Positions 1-14,849 of a DNA stretch of 64,000 bases are shown piece after piece; within the stretch, counting starts at the first letter, position 1; each line of letters begins with the position of its first letter. Origin of the DNA: Hyperoplus lanceolatus. Lineage: Eukaryota > Chordata > Actinopteri > Uranoscopiformes > Ammodytidae. Location: contig CM049410.1 in the NCBI GenBank assembly GCA_026929865.2, positions 9,348,501 through 9,412,500 of the forward strand, written 5' to 3'. The notes below the pieces were generated by a model that saw only the letters and a list, made by a program, of their open reading frames with translations, did no database searches and had not been told where the DNA came from. A program made the position numbers and the translations under genes.

Positions 1-420
1 AAATCCATTCTTTGTAAATATATTAAAATCATTCAAATTGTAGTTCTTGCTCCGGAGAAACACATATATTTGGTTTTGTCTGTATTAAGAACAAGCCTGA
101 GGCCTGCCGCCTACCTGAAATGCTTCTCTGACTCTTACTGTGTGCCATGTGCCGTAGTAATTAGCTCGGTGACTGCTAGCTTAATTGTTTAGACCTACAT
201 GAGCCACGTAGTAGCTTTTCATACGTTTTCTCGTATAGCTAAACTACAGTAACTTTTTCATATGAACCAAAGTAGTCATAAATACAACGGAGTATTTTAA
301 TTATTTATTTAGGTTTCGTCTTGCGTCCCCCTTTTAGTTGCGAAACATCATTCATTGCACGTTTTATTTTGGAGGTTGAAACCGGAAGTCACATCTAATG
401 TTAAACTAACTTAACAGTTG
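1..420. other. Upstream flank, no gene seen
   Basis: AT-rich sequence before the GC-richer block that starts near 425. I see no open frame or repeat that I can name here. It may be distal promoter sequence for the transcript whose candidate first exon lies near 1.0 kb. Confidence 0.4.
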
Positions 421-424
421 TTCC

Positions 425-680
425 CTCGTCCTCACCAGCATCACTCGCTGGCTCGCAGCTCTCCGCAGAGCCGATCAACAGCAGGCAGTTCCGACGCGGG
501 CATGATGGACTCACTTTCCTCCAATAAGCAGAGCGGAGTGCGGCGGCGGTGGTGATCCTGGCAGGTTTCGGGTTTCCTCACAGTGTTTTCTCCCCCCCTG
601 AGGATGAGAGCCATAAGCAGCGGTCGCTCTCATTCTACTACCGGACAGACTGCGCTGCGGGATGCAGACAGACCGGGGTC
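425..680 (+). promoter_or_regulatory. Candidate distal pkn1 promoter / 5'-UTR block
   Basis: A GC- and CpG-richer island in an AT-rich surrounding, with several CG dinucleotides around 455-560 and 625-665. It lies about 350-580 bases before a short open segment that ends in a strong splice donor at 1029. A short upstream frame (502-555) begins with two ATG codons and stops after about 17 residues, so it would act as an upstream ORF rather than a coding exon. That this block starts transcription is inferred from composition and position only. Confidence 0.3.
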
Positions 681-1001
681 CAAGAGTTGACATCCTGCTA
701 CCAGGAGGTGATGGTCTCCCACTCTCTGCTCACCTGCGCATCCATACGTCATCACGTAAATATTGTATTCATTTGTGCAACTCGGTAGGCTACTTCAAAC
801 TGCGACTCCGCTGGGACTATTGAGTGATTTTTCTATTTCTATTATTATTTTGCAGGACATCCCACGCTGGGCTGTTTTTAAGCCTATTTAACCACCGGTG
901 GAGCTCAACTGTTGTTTCTACAATGATCTGACGCCTATACAGTGAGACAAACATTAATACTTCACTTGGCGTCGCTTTCTAATTGGATGTCTGCGCGGCA
1001 C

Positions 1002-1028
1002 ATGATGGCCAATAACAACGAGCTACAA
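1002..1028 (+). CDS. pkn1: Candidate alternative first coding exon of pkn1
   Basis: The frame opens with two ATG codons and reads MMANNNELQ, then meets a consensus donor (gtgagt at 1029) in phase 0. That is the phase needed to join the pkn1 exon at 17410, which also starts in phase 0. Splicing would give MMANNNELQ followed by [10 protein letters not shown] and the HR1 repeats. The more certain first exon is at 15091, so this would be a second, distal start 14 kb upstream. A (CA)n tract begins 43 bases downstream. The short length makes a chance match possible. Confidence 0.4.
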
Positions 1029-1070
1029 GTGAGTTTCACAACTTTTGCTTTTTCTTCGCTACACAAACTG

Positions 1071-1185
<115 letters not shown>

Positions 1186-1189
1186 TCCA

Positions 1190-4100
1190 ATTTTGGAAAT
1201 AAGATGTTTTGAATGTAGTCTTGATGATTTCTTCAGTGACGTTAGAATGTCTTTGCTGGAAATACTCACTTTGTTTTTATGTCTGTTGAGGGATAGTGTT
1301 GAAAAAAAACTCATCCAACCATTCAGAATTTCACCTCATTAAGGTTTAGGCAATGGACAATTAAAAAAAGTTGAAAAATTCAATCAAGCTGAGATACTCT
1401 GGCTTTCAGACCATTGAATGGGTAAAGTTTCAAATGCTAAACACATGATACGTTTAAATTGCCATTATATTTTACTACTACTACTGGTATAATTGGCTAT
1501 TGAATATAAAATGATAAACGCAATTGTTTACATTATCTGTGAAAACCTCCCAGTCTTCAAACATCCATGAAAATGATTCAGTTCATAAATAATGATGTTA
1601 AACAGAGACAAGCAGCAAATCCTCACTGGAACCAGCTGATCTTCATTGATGGCGTCTTTAATAACCTTCCTTTCCTTTGGGGACTAATGGCACCAGCCAG
1701 GCAGCCTGCTGTTTGCTGTTCACGTAAGATTAAAACATGGCTCAGACGAACCGAGAAAATAAGCCCACCATCTTCTTAACAACCTGCCTCCACACCAGGT
1801 GTGGGAGGGAGGGCTCTGGCAATCGCCCTAGACCCAAATGTGTACAGTTATTGGAGCAGAAGAAGCCATCTTTTTTTTTTAAGTTTATTATAAATGGAAT
1901 GTGTAAAGAAGAGTAATAGGGCTGCAAAAGAAAAAGAGTGCTGCAGCCTTTCTGAACGTCTGTGCTAAAACCGACACCAACACTTTTCTCAGATTTCTCA
2001 GATAAAAAAAACACTGCTACTTCCACTACAGCCTTGGCACAAATTAAATTTCCTAATTTAAATGGAATGACTTCCCATTTGTGACCCATTAGTTGTTGCC
2101 CTCAGGGGGAGTCAGGGATTAATCATGGGGGGCAATGTGGTGTCAGAGCTTCAGGCCTGTTATAGAGGGGATGTTACAGTACTGGTGCTTGGAATGGCCA
2201 AAAAGCACAACGAGATTCCATTGCAACCGTAACAGCGCAAAGTAGAAGCACGCATGGCCAGAACTGGAACTGCACAGGTTTAGTTTAATTTGAAGTAGTT
2301 TGGTATGGCAATGTGTTATAGATAGATTTGATTGATGTGTGACTGTGTTACAACCGCAAACTGCTTTCTATCTACACGCATAAACCTGTGTGGCAGTCAG
2401 TTCCCGCAGCCCGTGAGCAACAAGTAAGGCACAGTCAGTCAAGTAATTCCCATTTCCTCAGAAATCAGCTTACTCACTTCTTCTTCCTGTACACAATATA
2501 TCTGACACTGACACTGCTGAATCATTTGTTGTCAGCTAAAACAGGCTTCTTCCTTGACATTAAGTTGTTTCCTTGAATGAGAAGTATTTATTGGAAAAGC
2601 TGCGCTGCCTATGTGGGTTCAGGGATCATCAGCAACAGCTAAATATGGGCCATATTCCACCATGACCACTGTTTACATTGTTTCCGGCAGGTTGATCCTT
2701 GAAAAACGCTGCACTTCCACAAGCTTTGGGTGACACAAAAGAACGCTTCAGAATTAAAGTGAATTACCCAAAATGCAACTCAAAAGCATCTTTTGGTAAA
2801 TGCACGCCTCTCAAAAACCATGCACCAGTCTGTAATGCAGGTTTTCAGATATTCATTTCATTTGTTGTCTCCTAACCATAATCTATAACCTCACCATTAT
2901 ATTGTACATCACTAGAACATTGAAGTAGCTCGGCCCTGCTGTGTTGATGACACATTTGCTCCTTGTTTATAGCTGAATTACTGAACCTATAACACCTGGG
3001 GAACAGTTCAGCAGTTCTTGCCTGGTGAGATTAATTCCGCCTCCTTTTGCAATGATGACAAGGGTTCAGTCATCATCACCACAGACCAGCAGACAGGCTG
3101 ATTGAGATCAAGGTGCCGTGTTGCTAATGATAGGCTGTCCCTGTCAGAGTGGACGGTGGCACAGCAGCAGGGGGGTGATTGAGCAGGCTTGATCGCTCTC
3201 TTCCCTTTATTTCTCCTGAATACCTCATCAGGGCTGTTATCTAGCCTCATCCTATTGGAGGTCACGGCTCACAGAGGAAAACAACTGAAATGACCCTGTA
3301 TTTATCCTCTTCCTCTCCCCCCTCCTCACTCTGTTAAAAACACACAATCCTCATATGCACCAAAGGCGGTCCATTAGTGTAAAGTGTAGCCTAACTATTA
3401 ATGCTTTTCTCCTGCCTCTGTCTTGTTCACTGCTGCATTAATATTGGCTCACCTTCTCCTTCAGATGGCTTTAAAGTATGTAAATCAAGGCTCAGTCTGC
3501 ACTGAGCTGATAACATAACATGGGATGTGAGGTAGCTATTTACTCTGCAGCTGCCCTCTCATGAATTCTTTATTTCTGTTGGTTTCCTGTCGTCGTTATC
3601 GGTTTCACAAGTCAGAGGAGCTACTGCCTCTTCTCTCATTTGTGAGGAAAAACGGCTTCCAGTTCCAGACTAAATTACTTTTTTTTTTGATTGTCCAAGA
3701 GAGTGGAGGCAACTTTGTGTCCATTTCTTTAATAACATCTGAAGACTTTTGAGCTTACTCACCGCGTAAAAAAAAAGCGCCAATGGCCGAGGTCTTTCAA
3801 TGGTCTCACATGTGTAACATGACAAAGCGATGTCCGGCTGCATCACACACAGCATAATGTGTGTCTCCAGCTGCCACTGCTCTGGATAATAGGATTAAGA
3901 CACTGTGGACTTGACTGTGTCTCTGACCTCCTTGGAGGTTGGCATTAGTGCCCACAGTCACCCACACAGACTCGCATACAGGCATATACACCCCCCCCCC
4001 CCATCCACCCCCAACATCCAGGATTACACACTGTCTGCAGAAATCTGTCTGTCTTCCAGACACACCAGTAGACAAGCTTATAACTGTTGCAGTACAGCTT

Positions 4101-6770
4101 TGATCCATTTATGGGTCATCTTAATGGCATTCAACAATAAAACCCATGGGGCTGTCTAGACCCAAGCTAGCTCATCAATATGATGCATTTTAGCAGTCAC
4201 TATTCATGCCAGGGTGGAATGCTGATGTCTTAAATGCCATTGTGTTAATACAAAAATCATGCACCAGCTAGAGCTAGTGCATGATTCCCTGTGTTCCAAT
4301 ATCAGACCGCTTCTATTGACCCTTCACCGGGCCCATTTCCATTACGTTGACAGTCAACGCCAGCTGTTATTGCTAAAGGCCACCCATCCACCAGGTTTCC
4401 AGAGGATTAGTTATCATTGATACCAAGCCAAGAGAGGGAAGAAAAGAACAAACAAAATACAACAGGGGAACTGGTGAAGGATAGACAAAGTGCTAGTTAT
4501 TTCAGTCACTAAGCTGGTTGTGAGAGTATTTAATGGCTTTAAGGCATTGTGGTATTACAGGATTTAAGAATCTGAGTTAGATAAATAGTGTTACGTTGTC
4601 AAAGGCAACATATCGGGATTTCAATCTGGAAATTATATTTCTCTCAGTGTGAGTCGGAAGGGCACAAAGGAAAGTAGCCATTTAGGAGCCATGTGTTCGC
4701 CTGGGAACTGAGCATTGATTGGTTCCAAAAGCAGTTTTGTAATGCCAGTGGGCACTCAGGCTCAGTGGTGCTTGTGAAATAGCTTACGCTGTGGTGTCTG
4801 ACCTGGGTTTGTCGCTGAATGAAGGTAAAAGGGACTAACAACAAGAGGTTGTATACTGAATCAAAGAATAGAATAAAAGTAGAGCTATATGAGAGTGAAG
4901 ATATCAAACATGATGTTTGTGCTTAGTGACTTTAACTGAAAATGTCATATTATTTTGTTGGATGTTGTTGATGCCTTGAAACAATTAATTACAAATCGGG
5001 ATAGGTAATAAACTACTAGACTATTAGAAAATAATCAAACAATCTCAACCTAAGGTTCATTAAGTGGCTGATCTGGTCGAGCTCTTCATCATATCTTGTG
5101 ATCAGGAGATAGATTTTTCCTTGACAGTTTCCAAAGTCAAGGATGAACCTTGAACCTCAAATAATAAAATGTGGTAGTTTAGATTTGATTGTCAAATACA
5201 GTAGATGAAACCATTCAGTAGACAAGTTTAACTCGGCTAAAAAATCCAAGAAACACACGGAAATTGTATCATTTAAAAACATTGGTGGAATAGAGAGATG
5301 GAAAGCTCAAATCATACAATCTTGTTTAACTTCGGTTAAAACACAGAGGCCAATGGTACAGACATGTCTTCTGAATAAACTGTGATGTACTTTGTATTGT
5401 ACAGTTACCCATCGAGCTAACAAGCAGCAAGCAGTGAGCGAGCTTGGTAGTTCTGAGAGCTTTTCCTGCTTCTCTATAAAACTTGTTATTGAAAAAGATG
5501 ATGTTCCATCCTGACCACAAAAAATGCCAAGGGATTAATCGGCAAAGTGCAGACAAACTTAAAGTAAGCTAGGGAATTTATTTTGACTGTCTAACATAAC
5601 ATGTTAGATCTGAGCTTACCAGGTACAGTAGCTCACCCAAGTAGCTCGGTCAGAAGTCACTGCTTCACCAAGCCTTTAAAAACGTATGCAGTAAAATGAT
5701 GTATGAGGAAGAAATGATGAGGTTAGCCATGCTGTTTGAGTAGAAACTGAAGTAGAGAGAAAAAGGGGAGCCTGCGCAGTGCGACCTGGTTGTGATGACA
5801 CCTGAGGCAAACGGGATGAGTTATCCCAGCACTGTGCCGGGGTCATGTGGTGTTGGGTTTAAGGGGAGCACAGACCCGAGGCTCCATAGGTGCAGCGATG
5901 GGCTCGTCCGCAACAGTGGGCTGTCTGTTCTGTCAGCCCGGAGGCCATACAGGTCAGACACACAGGGGAGAAATACTGCTATTATTGAGGGTAGCCCAAA
6001 ACAACAAGCCTACCCTTCACGTTGTAACCCAAACTGTAGCCATTGTTGGTATTAAAGTCTCTGAGGCTGAATTGCGGGAACAGTGGGATACTGAGTCCCA
6101 AATAGCAGCCAGGTGCCATTGTGAGTTTGCCTTTTTTTTTTACCACCGCCAACAATACACAGGAGATTATGAGCGTTGTAACTGGAGGAGTATAAATAGT
6201 CTTAAATGAATAGGGTGAAGCACCGTCTACTGAGGGAAAGTCCAGAGAAGAGACAGAAAGGAGAAAGTTCTGAAGAGCTGTGTGGCTGGTAGTTTTCCCA
6301 CTCAACTGCAAAGTGTGTCATCTTTGCAGCTGCTGCCTTGTGATTTGTCACGGGCAGTGTAGCAGTTTTATGAACACTGGCTTGATCCTCTTCTGGATCT
6401 TTAGGCTCGTCATACAATTTCAGCTTTTTATATTTGCTTCATGAAGGTTCAACTCCTTTCTTAGTTATTATGGGTAACTAAGGCGTCTATATTTTTCTTA
6501 ATGACAACAAATCCAATGAGAACAACAAAACTAATAATTAATTGATCCTTTCACAAGTATCGTCCGTGTAGTTAAACCTAAATAAGCTTTTTTCTCTGAA
6601 CCATAGAACGTTCAATAAATACAGCCATGCTGTTGGCTAAAATCCCTAAAAGCCTACATCAGCATGCTATCATGCCGACAATGACCGTGCTAACATGCTG
6701 CTTTTTACTGAATTTGTCAGCAATAAGAAAAATATAGAATAATTCCAGATGAAACACTTGAAATACAGTA
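1190..6770. other. Non-coding stretch, probable pkn1 intron
   Basis: About 5.6 kb with no exon-like frame flanked by splice sites and no protein motif that I recognise. It holds a poly-C run near 3990-4002 and otherwise moderately AT-rich sequence. If the distal first exon at 1002 is real, this is part of the first intron. Otherwise it is intergenic. Confidence 0.5.
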
Positions 6771-6772
6771 TA

Positions 6773-7896
6773 GGGGAAGGTGGGGTGATTTGTGCATTTT
6801 GGAAGTTGCAAAACCCCTTGTTTCTAGAAAACCGTGGAAGAAATTGGAAATGTGACCACATATTTAAGAAGAGCCATCCATTTGACTCATCCTGTAAAGA
6901 AGGGAGACACAAGGAATAAGATATAAGCACATTTAAGCTCAAAAAACTGTGTTTTGCCTTTCAAAGTAAAATTTCCATGATCAAGGTTTTTTGATTATTG
7001 TGTCTGAACAATTATAGACACGTTTGAAAACATTTGACACATGTTTTAGTGCTTTGGTATGCTACACTTTGAGTCTATATAGTTAGCACAATGTCAACCC
7101 TAAATTGCTGCATCATGCCTATTATCCAAAATTCTGGGGATGGGGTGATTAGTGCGCAAGGGCCTGGGTGAGTTATAAGTAAGTAAGTAAGTAAAATGTA
7201 TTTATAAAAGCACATTTATGACAGTTTGCACTGTCCAAAGTGCTGTACATAGTGCATTCAGTAGGTAAACAATGAAGGTAAAATAACAATAACCAAAATA
7301 AAGGACGTAAAGCCCATACATCCACATAAACACAGATAGAAGTGCAGAGGTAAGTAAGTAGTGCAGAGGTTAATGGGGAGGAAACACCAGGGTGTACATA
7401 TGGGTTTTGAGCCTTGATTTAAAGGCAGAAATGTAGGGGGAATCACATTTGTCAGGTGGCAGTTGGTTCCACAAGCACGGAGCAACTAGTGCAAAGTACA
7501 TTTCTGAGAGTTGTGCCAGTGGCATGGCTGTATACGCTGGTCACCAAAAGAAAGTGATTGTCTACAGTAGCTCAGAAGAGAGTGACATCTCAATTCCACT
7601 TAACGACACCACTGATGAGAGTTCAGATGGCCAGAAAGATGATGATGGTGACTTTGTCATTGTGACTCAATGACGCACAAATCACCCCACTACGTGGGGT
7701 GATTTGTGCGACAAGACAACTTTTTTTCCGAAAGCTATATTTCTTAAACAGTTTATTCCAGAACCAAAGTTTTTATTGCCAGGGATGCACAACATCCTGA
7801 AATATATGTACATATTTGAGTTGGAGACATAACTGTCAAGGCCTCACTTTAAAATCACTTTGAGTAAAAAGTTGCACAAATCACCCCACCTTCCCC
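6773..7896. mobile_element. TIR DNA transposon, TA target site (Tc1/mariner-pogo-like)
   Basis: The ends are a 24-base perfect inverted repeat (6773-6796 and 7873-7896) starting GGGGAAGGTGGGGTGATTTG, flanked on both sides by the dinucleotide TA. The core GGGGTGATTTGTGC recurs inside, near 7141 and as a facing pair at 7675-7711, which looks like subterminal transposase-binding sites. A short acidic frame ending DDDGDFVIVTQ (about 7525-7672) may be the tail of a transposase. No catalytic domain was seen, so the copy is non-autonomous. A retroposon end is nested at about 7168-7500. The superfamily is inferred from the TA duplication only. Confidence 0.8.
7168..7500 (-). mobile_element. Retroposon 3' end nested in the TA transposon
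   Basis: Read on the minus strand, this segment ends with TGTACAGCACTTTGGACAG, a TTTATAAATACATTTTAC stretch and a (TTAC)n simple tail. That is the usual layout of a LINE or LINE-tailed SINE 3' end in fish. The tail faces 7168. No coding part was recognised, so it is a 5'-truncated copy. The family name is uncertain. Confidence 0.55.
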
Positions 7897-7899
7897 TAC

Positions 7900-9090
7900 C
7901 TACAGTTACGTGACCCTAAATGAGAAGCTGAACTAATAAAAAACCAAAAAATAACTTGGTACTTGCAGAATAAGCCACTACAGTCAGGCTCTAAACTACA
8001 GTGAACTTAGTATTGGAGTTTTGTTTTATGTCATTAATACTGTAATTCAAATAATGCAGGTCTGTAAGCATTTGTGCTGCTGCTTGTGTGTTTTTTCCCT
8101 CTGGTCCTGTGTTTATGAGGGACATGTTGTCGTAATCAACTGCATCACTAAAGAGGATAATCATCTGCATTATGGAATGGACCACTTATCCCCCTCAGCT
8201 CTTCTGCCATAATCATCTTTAATCTGCTTTCCATGTCCATTACCATCCTGCCTGCATGCTCTACCATTCCATTTCATAGAGGGGTTCTTTGCGCTTCCTG
8301 TGTCCTCTGTTAAACCAATGTAGGTGACTTTGGGAGAATATTGCATTAAGAATATATCATCCGTCATCAAGCATGTCAGTTGACCTGCTATTTCCCAGAT
8401 TCAAGAGTAAGACATCACAGTGGGAGGAAATCTTAGTAACCGCAGATTTAGATGTGTTTGATTTTCTGGTACAAAACGAATCTCCTATGGATGGTGGATG
8501 ATTTTACACAACATCTCAGTTTGGATTAATCCCAAAGACATGTTAATGCCAATGCATTAAATCTGGTTGAAGTTGTATTCATTCATGTTTCTGGCTGTCG
8601 GATTCCTGTGAGATTTCAGGCCTGTAAGATGCTGAATTATGGAACATCCAGGGTTGAATACAACACGGGAAAATCTATATTTAGCCAGTCATGGTGCAGC
8701 ACTTTATGTCTTTTTACTCACCACTTTGCTGACTCCCGGGAACCTGTGTGCATGTTTATGTATACGTCTATTTCACTATAGAGTGAAAAATGAATAAGCT
8801 TGGCCGGACACCATCTCTAACGCTCACTCTATCCCTGTGCTGGGCTCATGTCACTAGAAGAAGAAAGTGTAGGACATATTCAGTTAATAGGGATGGCTAG
8901 TCAATGCGTGCATGTGGCTCCATCCATCACTCATCAGGCATCATGGCCTCGTCACACTGCACTGTGCAAGCCTTACGCTGAACCTGGTAGAAACCAAATA
9001 TGAAAACTCACTGAATTAAACATTTAACGACATGTTCAGATTACAGTTCTCCAAAGAGGACTTCCCTATTTTCACGCTTCATTTTATAGG
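7900..9090. other. Non-coding stretch
   Basis: No exon-like frame and no named repeat seen. It separates the full TA transposon from a second partial copy at 9094. Confidence 0.4.
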
Positions 9091-9093
9091 GGA

Positions 9094-9210
9094 GAGTGGA
9101 TTGAGTTGTGCCAGTGGGGAAGTAGTGTCACCCCTTGTTTCTAGAAAACCATGGAAGAAATTGGAAATGTGACCAGATATTTAAGAAGAGCCATCCATTT
9201 GACGCCATGC
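9094..9210 (+). mobile_element. Second, end-only copy of the 6.8-kb TA transposon
   Basis: From about 9118 to 9202 the sequence is nearly identical to 6808-6892 (shared segments include CTTGTTTCTAGAAAACC and TTTAAGAAGAGCCATCC). It is preceded by a diverged GGGGAGAGTGGATTGAG version of the terminal repeat. No matching right end was found, so this is a left-end fragment or an internally deleted copy. Confidence 0.7.
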
Positions 9211-9730
9211 AGAGTCTTGTTACTTCTCTAAGAAATATCCTCATCCAGGTTGACTGTTGTAGGCCGACAACATTGTTTGCTGCATTTTTTGTACATGACA
9301 AATACATTTTTACCTTTGAGCTAGCCAGTGCCTGCCCCTTGCTGTTTCTTTTCAACAAGAGACATTTCAGCCTGAATATACCAGGCTAATTGCTTTCTCG
9401 TTAAGTTTACTATCCAGAAACATTTGCTTTTCATAGCTTTTTTCAGTGTTTCACCTGTCTAATTTTTCTCAAGCTGCTGTTTGCACATGCATGACAGAAG
9501 CAGATTAAGTAAGTGGACTGCAGGGCTTTTCTTATTGGAGATTTACGCTGCCTTATTCCTTAGAGCCTGAACAGAGTGACTGTTTGTTGCGTCTGAGTTC
9601 ACAATGCACAAAGCCGGGTACACAAACACATAGCATTTACTGAAGTCTCTTGAGAAGATCAACCTTTTCACAAAGATGCCATTCATGCTGATCTGCTCCT
9701 CCTCAGCTGTGGAGCGGACGCTGCTGCATC

Positions 9731-9743
9731 ACACAAACACACA

Positions 9744-9794
<51 letters not shown>

Positions 9795-9804
9795 TCACAC
9801 ACAG
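9731..9804. repeat. (CA)n microsatellite, interrupted
   Basis: Mostly CA dinucleotide with a few CATA and CAAA interruptions. Confidence 0.93.
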
Positions 9805-10172
9805 ACAGATGTGCACCGACACACAAACAAGACACACTTTCTCGCCCAACCTTCTTCTGCACAGTCTTTCTCCTGTTAACCCAGAGTGGGAGAGTCCTCT
9901 CCGCTCATGCACATGATGTCTTCATCAAGTTCTGGCAGTGCAGCAGATATGCGTACAGCCATGTTGGAGTGTAAAACGGTAAAAAGAGATTTGGCAACAG
10001 ACCTGAAATATGAAGGATTTTAAGGATTAACGGGCAACACACACTCAGTCCAAGGTACATTCTGTAAGCGCTTTACTCATTCATAGAGGGCCAGAGTTGA
10101 AATCGTAATAGTAGACTAGACATTAGCTGGAAATTTGGTTATGGTTATTTTGAATTTTGTGTCCTCCAGGTC

Positions 10173-10310
10173 TTAAAGGGGAACTGCAGGGATTCAGTAT
10201 TACACTTAAAGTCTGTTTACTGCATAAGACAAATAAAAAAAATTAGAGTCATAGATATCCTAACCCCCTGGAGCCTACACTTCCCATAATGCAACCTGAA
10301 AGCATTTTAC
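10173..10310 (+). repeat. TTAA-anchored repeat with a TTCCCATAATGCA motif
   Basis: Begins TTAAAGGGGAACTGC and carries CCTACACTTCCCATAATGCA at 10274-10293. A sister copy starts TTAAAGGGG at 39338 and holds the same motif near 39442. A third, weaker copy of the motif lies near 28012. The right end is not defined, so a MITE assignment is tentative. Confidence 0.45.
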
Positions 10311-10901
10311 GTTAGACGTTCTAATTTTCTGTTCAATTCTCACATCTTGAAACTTCAAACACCAAATCTTTGAACCTTGGCTCTCTGTTAAACACAAACT
10401 ATCTGTAAATCAAATCTGAGATTACTCTTGATTATATCATCCGGATGGGAAACGGCTAGCCTGCTTAGCTCCAAGGGTAACATAATATGAATTGTTGAAA
10501 CCAACAATACACAGGTCATGCTTCTGCTGCTCTACAGTCAAATTGGCCCAGTTACCCACATCAGAGCTTGGTCTGTTGCTCACTGAGTGTAGCTCTGTCC
10601 TGAAGTTAACTCTGCAGTCTGTTGTACGCAGACTTCCCTCTGAACTGCTGTGTTGACATAATGAGGAGCAACATTTCCTCCTGTTAGTGCTCTCCTCATC
10701 CAGCTGACATTGCCTTACTATGCTGTTTTATTCATTACTGACCGGTTACAGTACATTAGTGGTGTGTGCGTGCCCGATCTACGTACAATACGAGTGTTAA
10801 TGTGTCTTCGTGCTCAAGCTTTTACTCCGTCTGACCAAATTATTTATAGCATTCATTTGGTATCCATTGCTTTACTTTATCTGCTGTGCAGTGGCATATA
10901 T

Positions 10902-12540
<1,639 letters not shown>

Positions 12541-12549
12541 CAGATTCTT

Positions 12550-12598
12550 AAAAAAAAAAAAAAAAAAAAATAAAATATATGGGTATGTGTATGTATAT

Positions 12599-12684
<86 letters not shown>

Positions 12685-12697
12685 GTATGTGTGTATG

Positions 12698-12772
<75 letters not shown>
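12550..12772. repeat. Poly-A followed by (TA)n/(TATG)n microsatellite
   Basis: A run of about 20 A is followed by two long TA blocks (about 12607-12672 and 12705-12770) with TATG/TGTG repeats between them. The TA blocks are self-complementary. The apparent tyrosine-isoleucine frames are artefacts. Confidence 0.95.
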
Positions 12773-13000
12773 TATATATAAAAAAAATGTGTTTTTTGTT
12801 TTATTTTTATTTTCTGTAACAGTAACTGTGTATCTGAATCCGAATTTGATGAAAATGGGGGCGGGACCTGATAAGCCTTTGGCTTCTTCCGTCTCCCTTC
12901 GGACAACACAAAGTATGATGTATGAATATTTGCAAGAGAAAATTGTGTATTGTGTGGAATTGTCCGAAAGAATAATAAATAAACTCCATTTTATAGTTAA

Positions 13001-13137
13001 AGGTGCTACGAGGAACTTTTGAATATTTCTGAAACAGTCAAATTTTCCTCTGATAATCATAAAATACATGTAACAGCGAACTTTTGTCCAAAGGGGGTGC
13101 AAGAATGAACAAGAATGTAAAGTTCCTCAGAGCACCT
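13001..13137. mobile_element. TTAA MITE, copy 1
   Basis: A 137-base element with imperfect inverted ends: AGGTGCTACGAGGAACTTTT on the left and the reverse complement AGGTGCTCTGAGGAACTTTA on the right. It is bounded on both sides by TTAA (12997-13000 and 13138-13141). A longer relative in the opposite orientation lies at 48759-49007. TTAA duplications and no coding capacity fit a piggyBac- or Kolobok-derived MITE. Confidence 0.85.
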
Positions 13138-13141
13138 TTAA

Positions 13142-14840
13142 GCAATTGTAATCAATGTTTTATCACCGGGTTCTGTCAGTTTCTCTCTGCTCTGCAGATT
13201 TCTTTGCCGTCTTTCAGCTCATTGTTTTAGCTTTATAGCACACAACTGTACAGTTTGAATTTTCTATCACAGTGATTTTTTAATGCTGTTTTAAGCAATA
13301 AAAGCTCTAAAGCTTTACATCGTATGATGCTTTTCTTGATTAATGGGAAATAATTAACGCAAATTTGTGTTCCAGATATTGGTTTCCAGGTCAATCCTAA
13401 GCAGGTGAACAGGGAGAGACTGTAACTTTAAGAGCCGTACATATAAACCGATTGTGATCTTAGTTCCTGATACTGTGGTCAGCACAGTTTTAGTTACTGC
13501 ATTTACTACACAGACACAGTGAGCAAGGCATTGTAGCAGCCATTTTTTAATAGTTCTAAAGTTTCTGCATGTTCTGCTTCGTTACTGTGGAGTTATTAAT
13601 GACAGTGCAGCCATATTTGGAAAGGTGAGATGGTATGGATGCATGGGGGCTACTTTCTCTGCAGCCACTGGTCCAAAACACAGAGGGAGCACTGACAGCC
13701 ACAGCTGCTCGGTAAGGACATATTTTACTACCTACCTGCTCATTGATATGGGACACATAGCATTCATGTCTTTTATCAGTGTGTTGCTAACCAAAAAAAT
13801 GTCTGTGTTTTGCATAGGCTCAACTTCATGTTATTTCACTTCCTATTCCCCTATGGCAGTGTGGGAGAATAAGGAGAACTAGATGCGTTGGTGCCTCTTT
13901 CAATGCCACACTGTGTCTGTGTGTCACAGTGTGTATGTGTGTGTCACAGTGTGTTTGTGTAAGTTTTTGTGTAAGTGTGGTACGACAGATAGAGATAGGG
14001 AGCCAGGGAGAGGGCCATCTGCCACACAGTGGGGGGTCGTAGGGTCAGTGACCTGGCACTGCTGAGAGTCTGAGTCAGATAAGCCTGTGACCCTGTGTGT
14101 CTCTGACTGACAGGGGGAGGACAGAAGTCAAACAGCGATGGAAACGTCTGTAACCATCAGACACAAGCCGGGCTCTGCCATCAGTCAGCACTGCCCGTGT
14201 GTGTGTGTGATCTCTGCTCCTTCATGAGGAGACCAATCGGCTTGTTGCCTCACTCTCCCTGTGAATTTTACATTTTAGCGGAAGCTTCCAAAAGATCCAC
14301 TCAGCAGTTTGACTCCTCTTGGCGCTGCGTTATATTGAGAGTACATAAGAGAACACAATGCACTGATGCCTTATGTTTTGGATTATTTAGGTTGGTTAAG
14401 AAGTGAATCCCCCTTGTAATATGTATTTTGGGTGTTCATGTTTAGAGAGATCGGCTAGCTGATTAAATAACTTATCATGAAGCCCTGTCCTTTTGTACAG
14501 CTCATGCTTAAATGTTGAATCCCTTTCTGCAGAATGTTTTGGCCTTTAACCTTTACTCAGTTTACATTCTAAATTCACCTGCATGTAGAAAATGGATATA
14601 ATACTGCACTTTTTTATTGTACTTTCGCAAGCACACACACAGACACACACACACACACACGTGCACGCACTCAAATATACGGTATATGTGGCCATATCGT
14701 CCATTTAATATGACCACAATCTATCACAACTGTCTTTCTCTCAGCTTTTGGAGTAGCAGGAAGCTGTGAGCTCTCTCACTTACAAAACAACCCGAATGTG
14801 TGTGTATGTACAAAGTGCATGACGCCTCAGTCACTATCTG
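13142..14840. other. Non-coding stretch upstream of the proximal pkn1 exon
   Basis: Contains short GTGTCACAGTGTGT repeats (13918-13956) and small CA tracts (14635-14660). No protein-coding exon was recognised. Confidence 0.4.
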
Positions 14841-14849
14841 GCAAAGAGC

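Noticed and set aside
502-555. Short frame beginning MMDSLSSNKQ as a coding exon
   Set aside because: It stops after about 17 codons with no donor in frame; more likely an upstream ORF or chance.
12548-13102. 184-residue frame rich in Tyr-Ile
   Set aside because: It is the (TA)n microsatellite read through; the remaining part overlaps a MITE.
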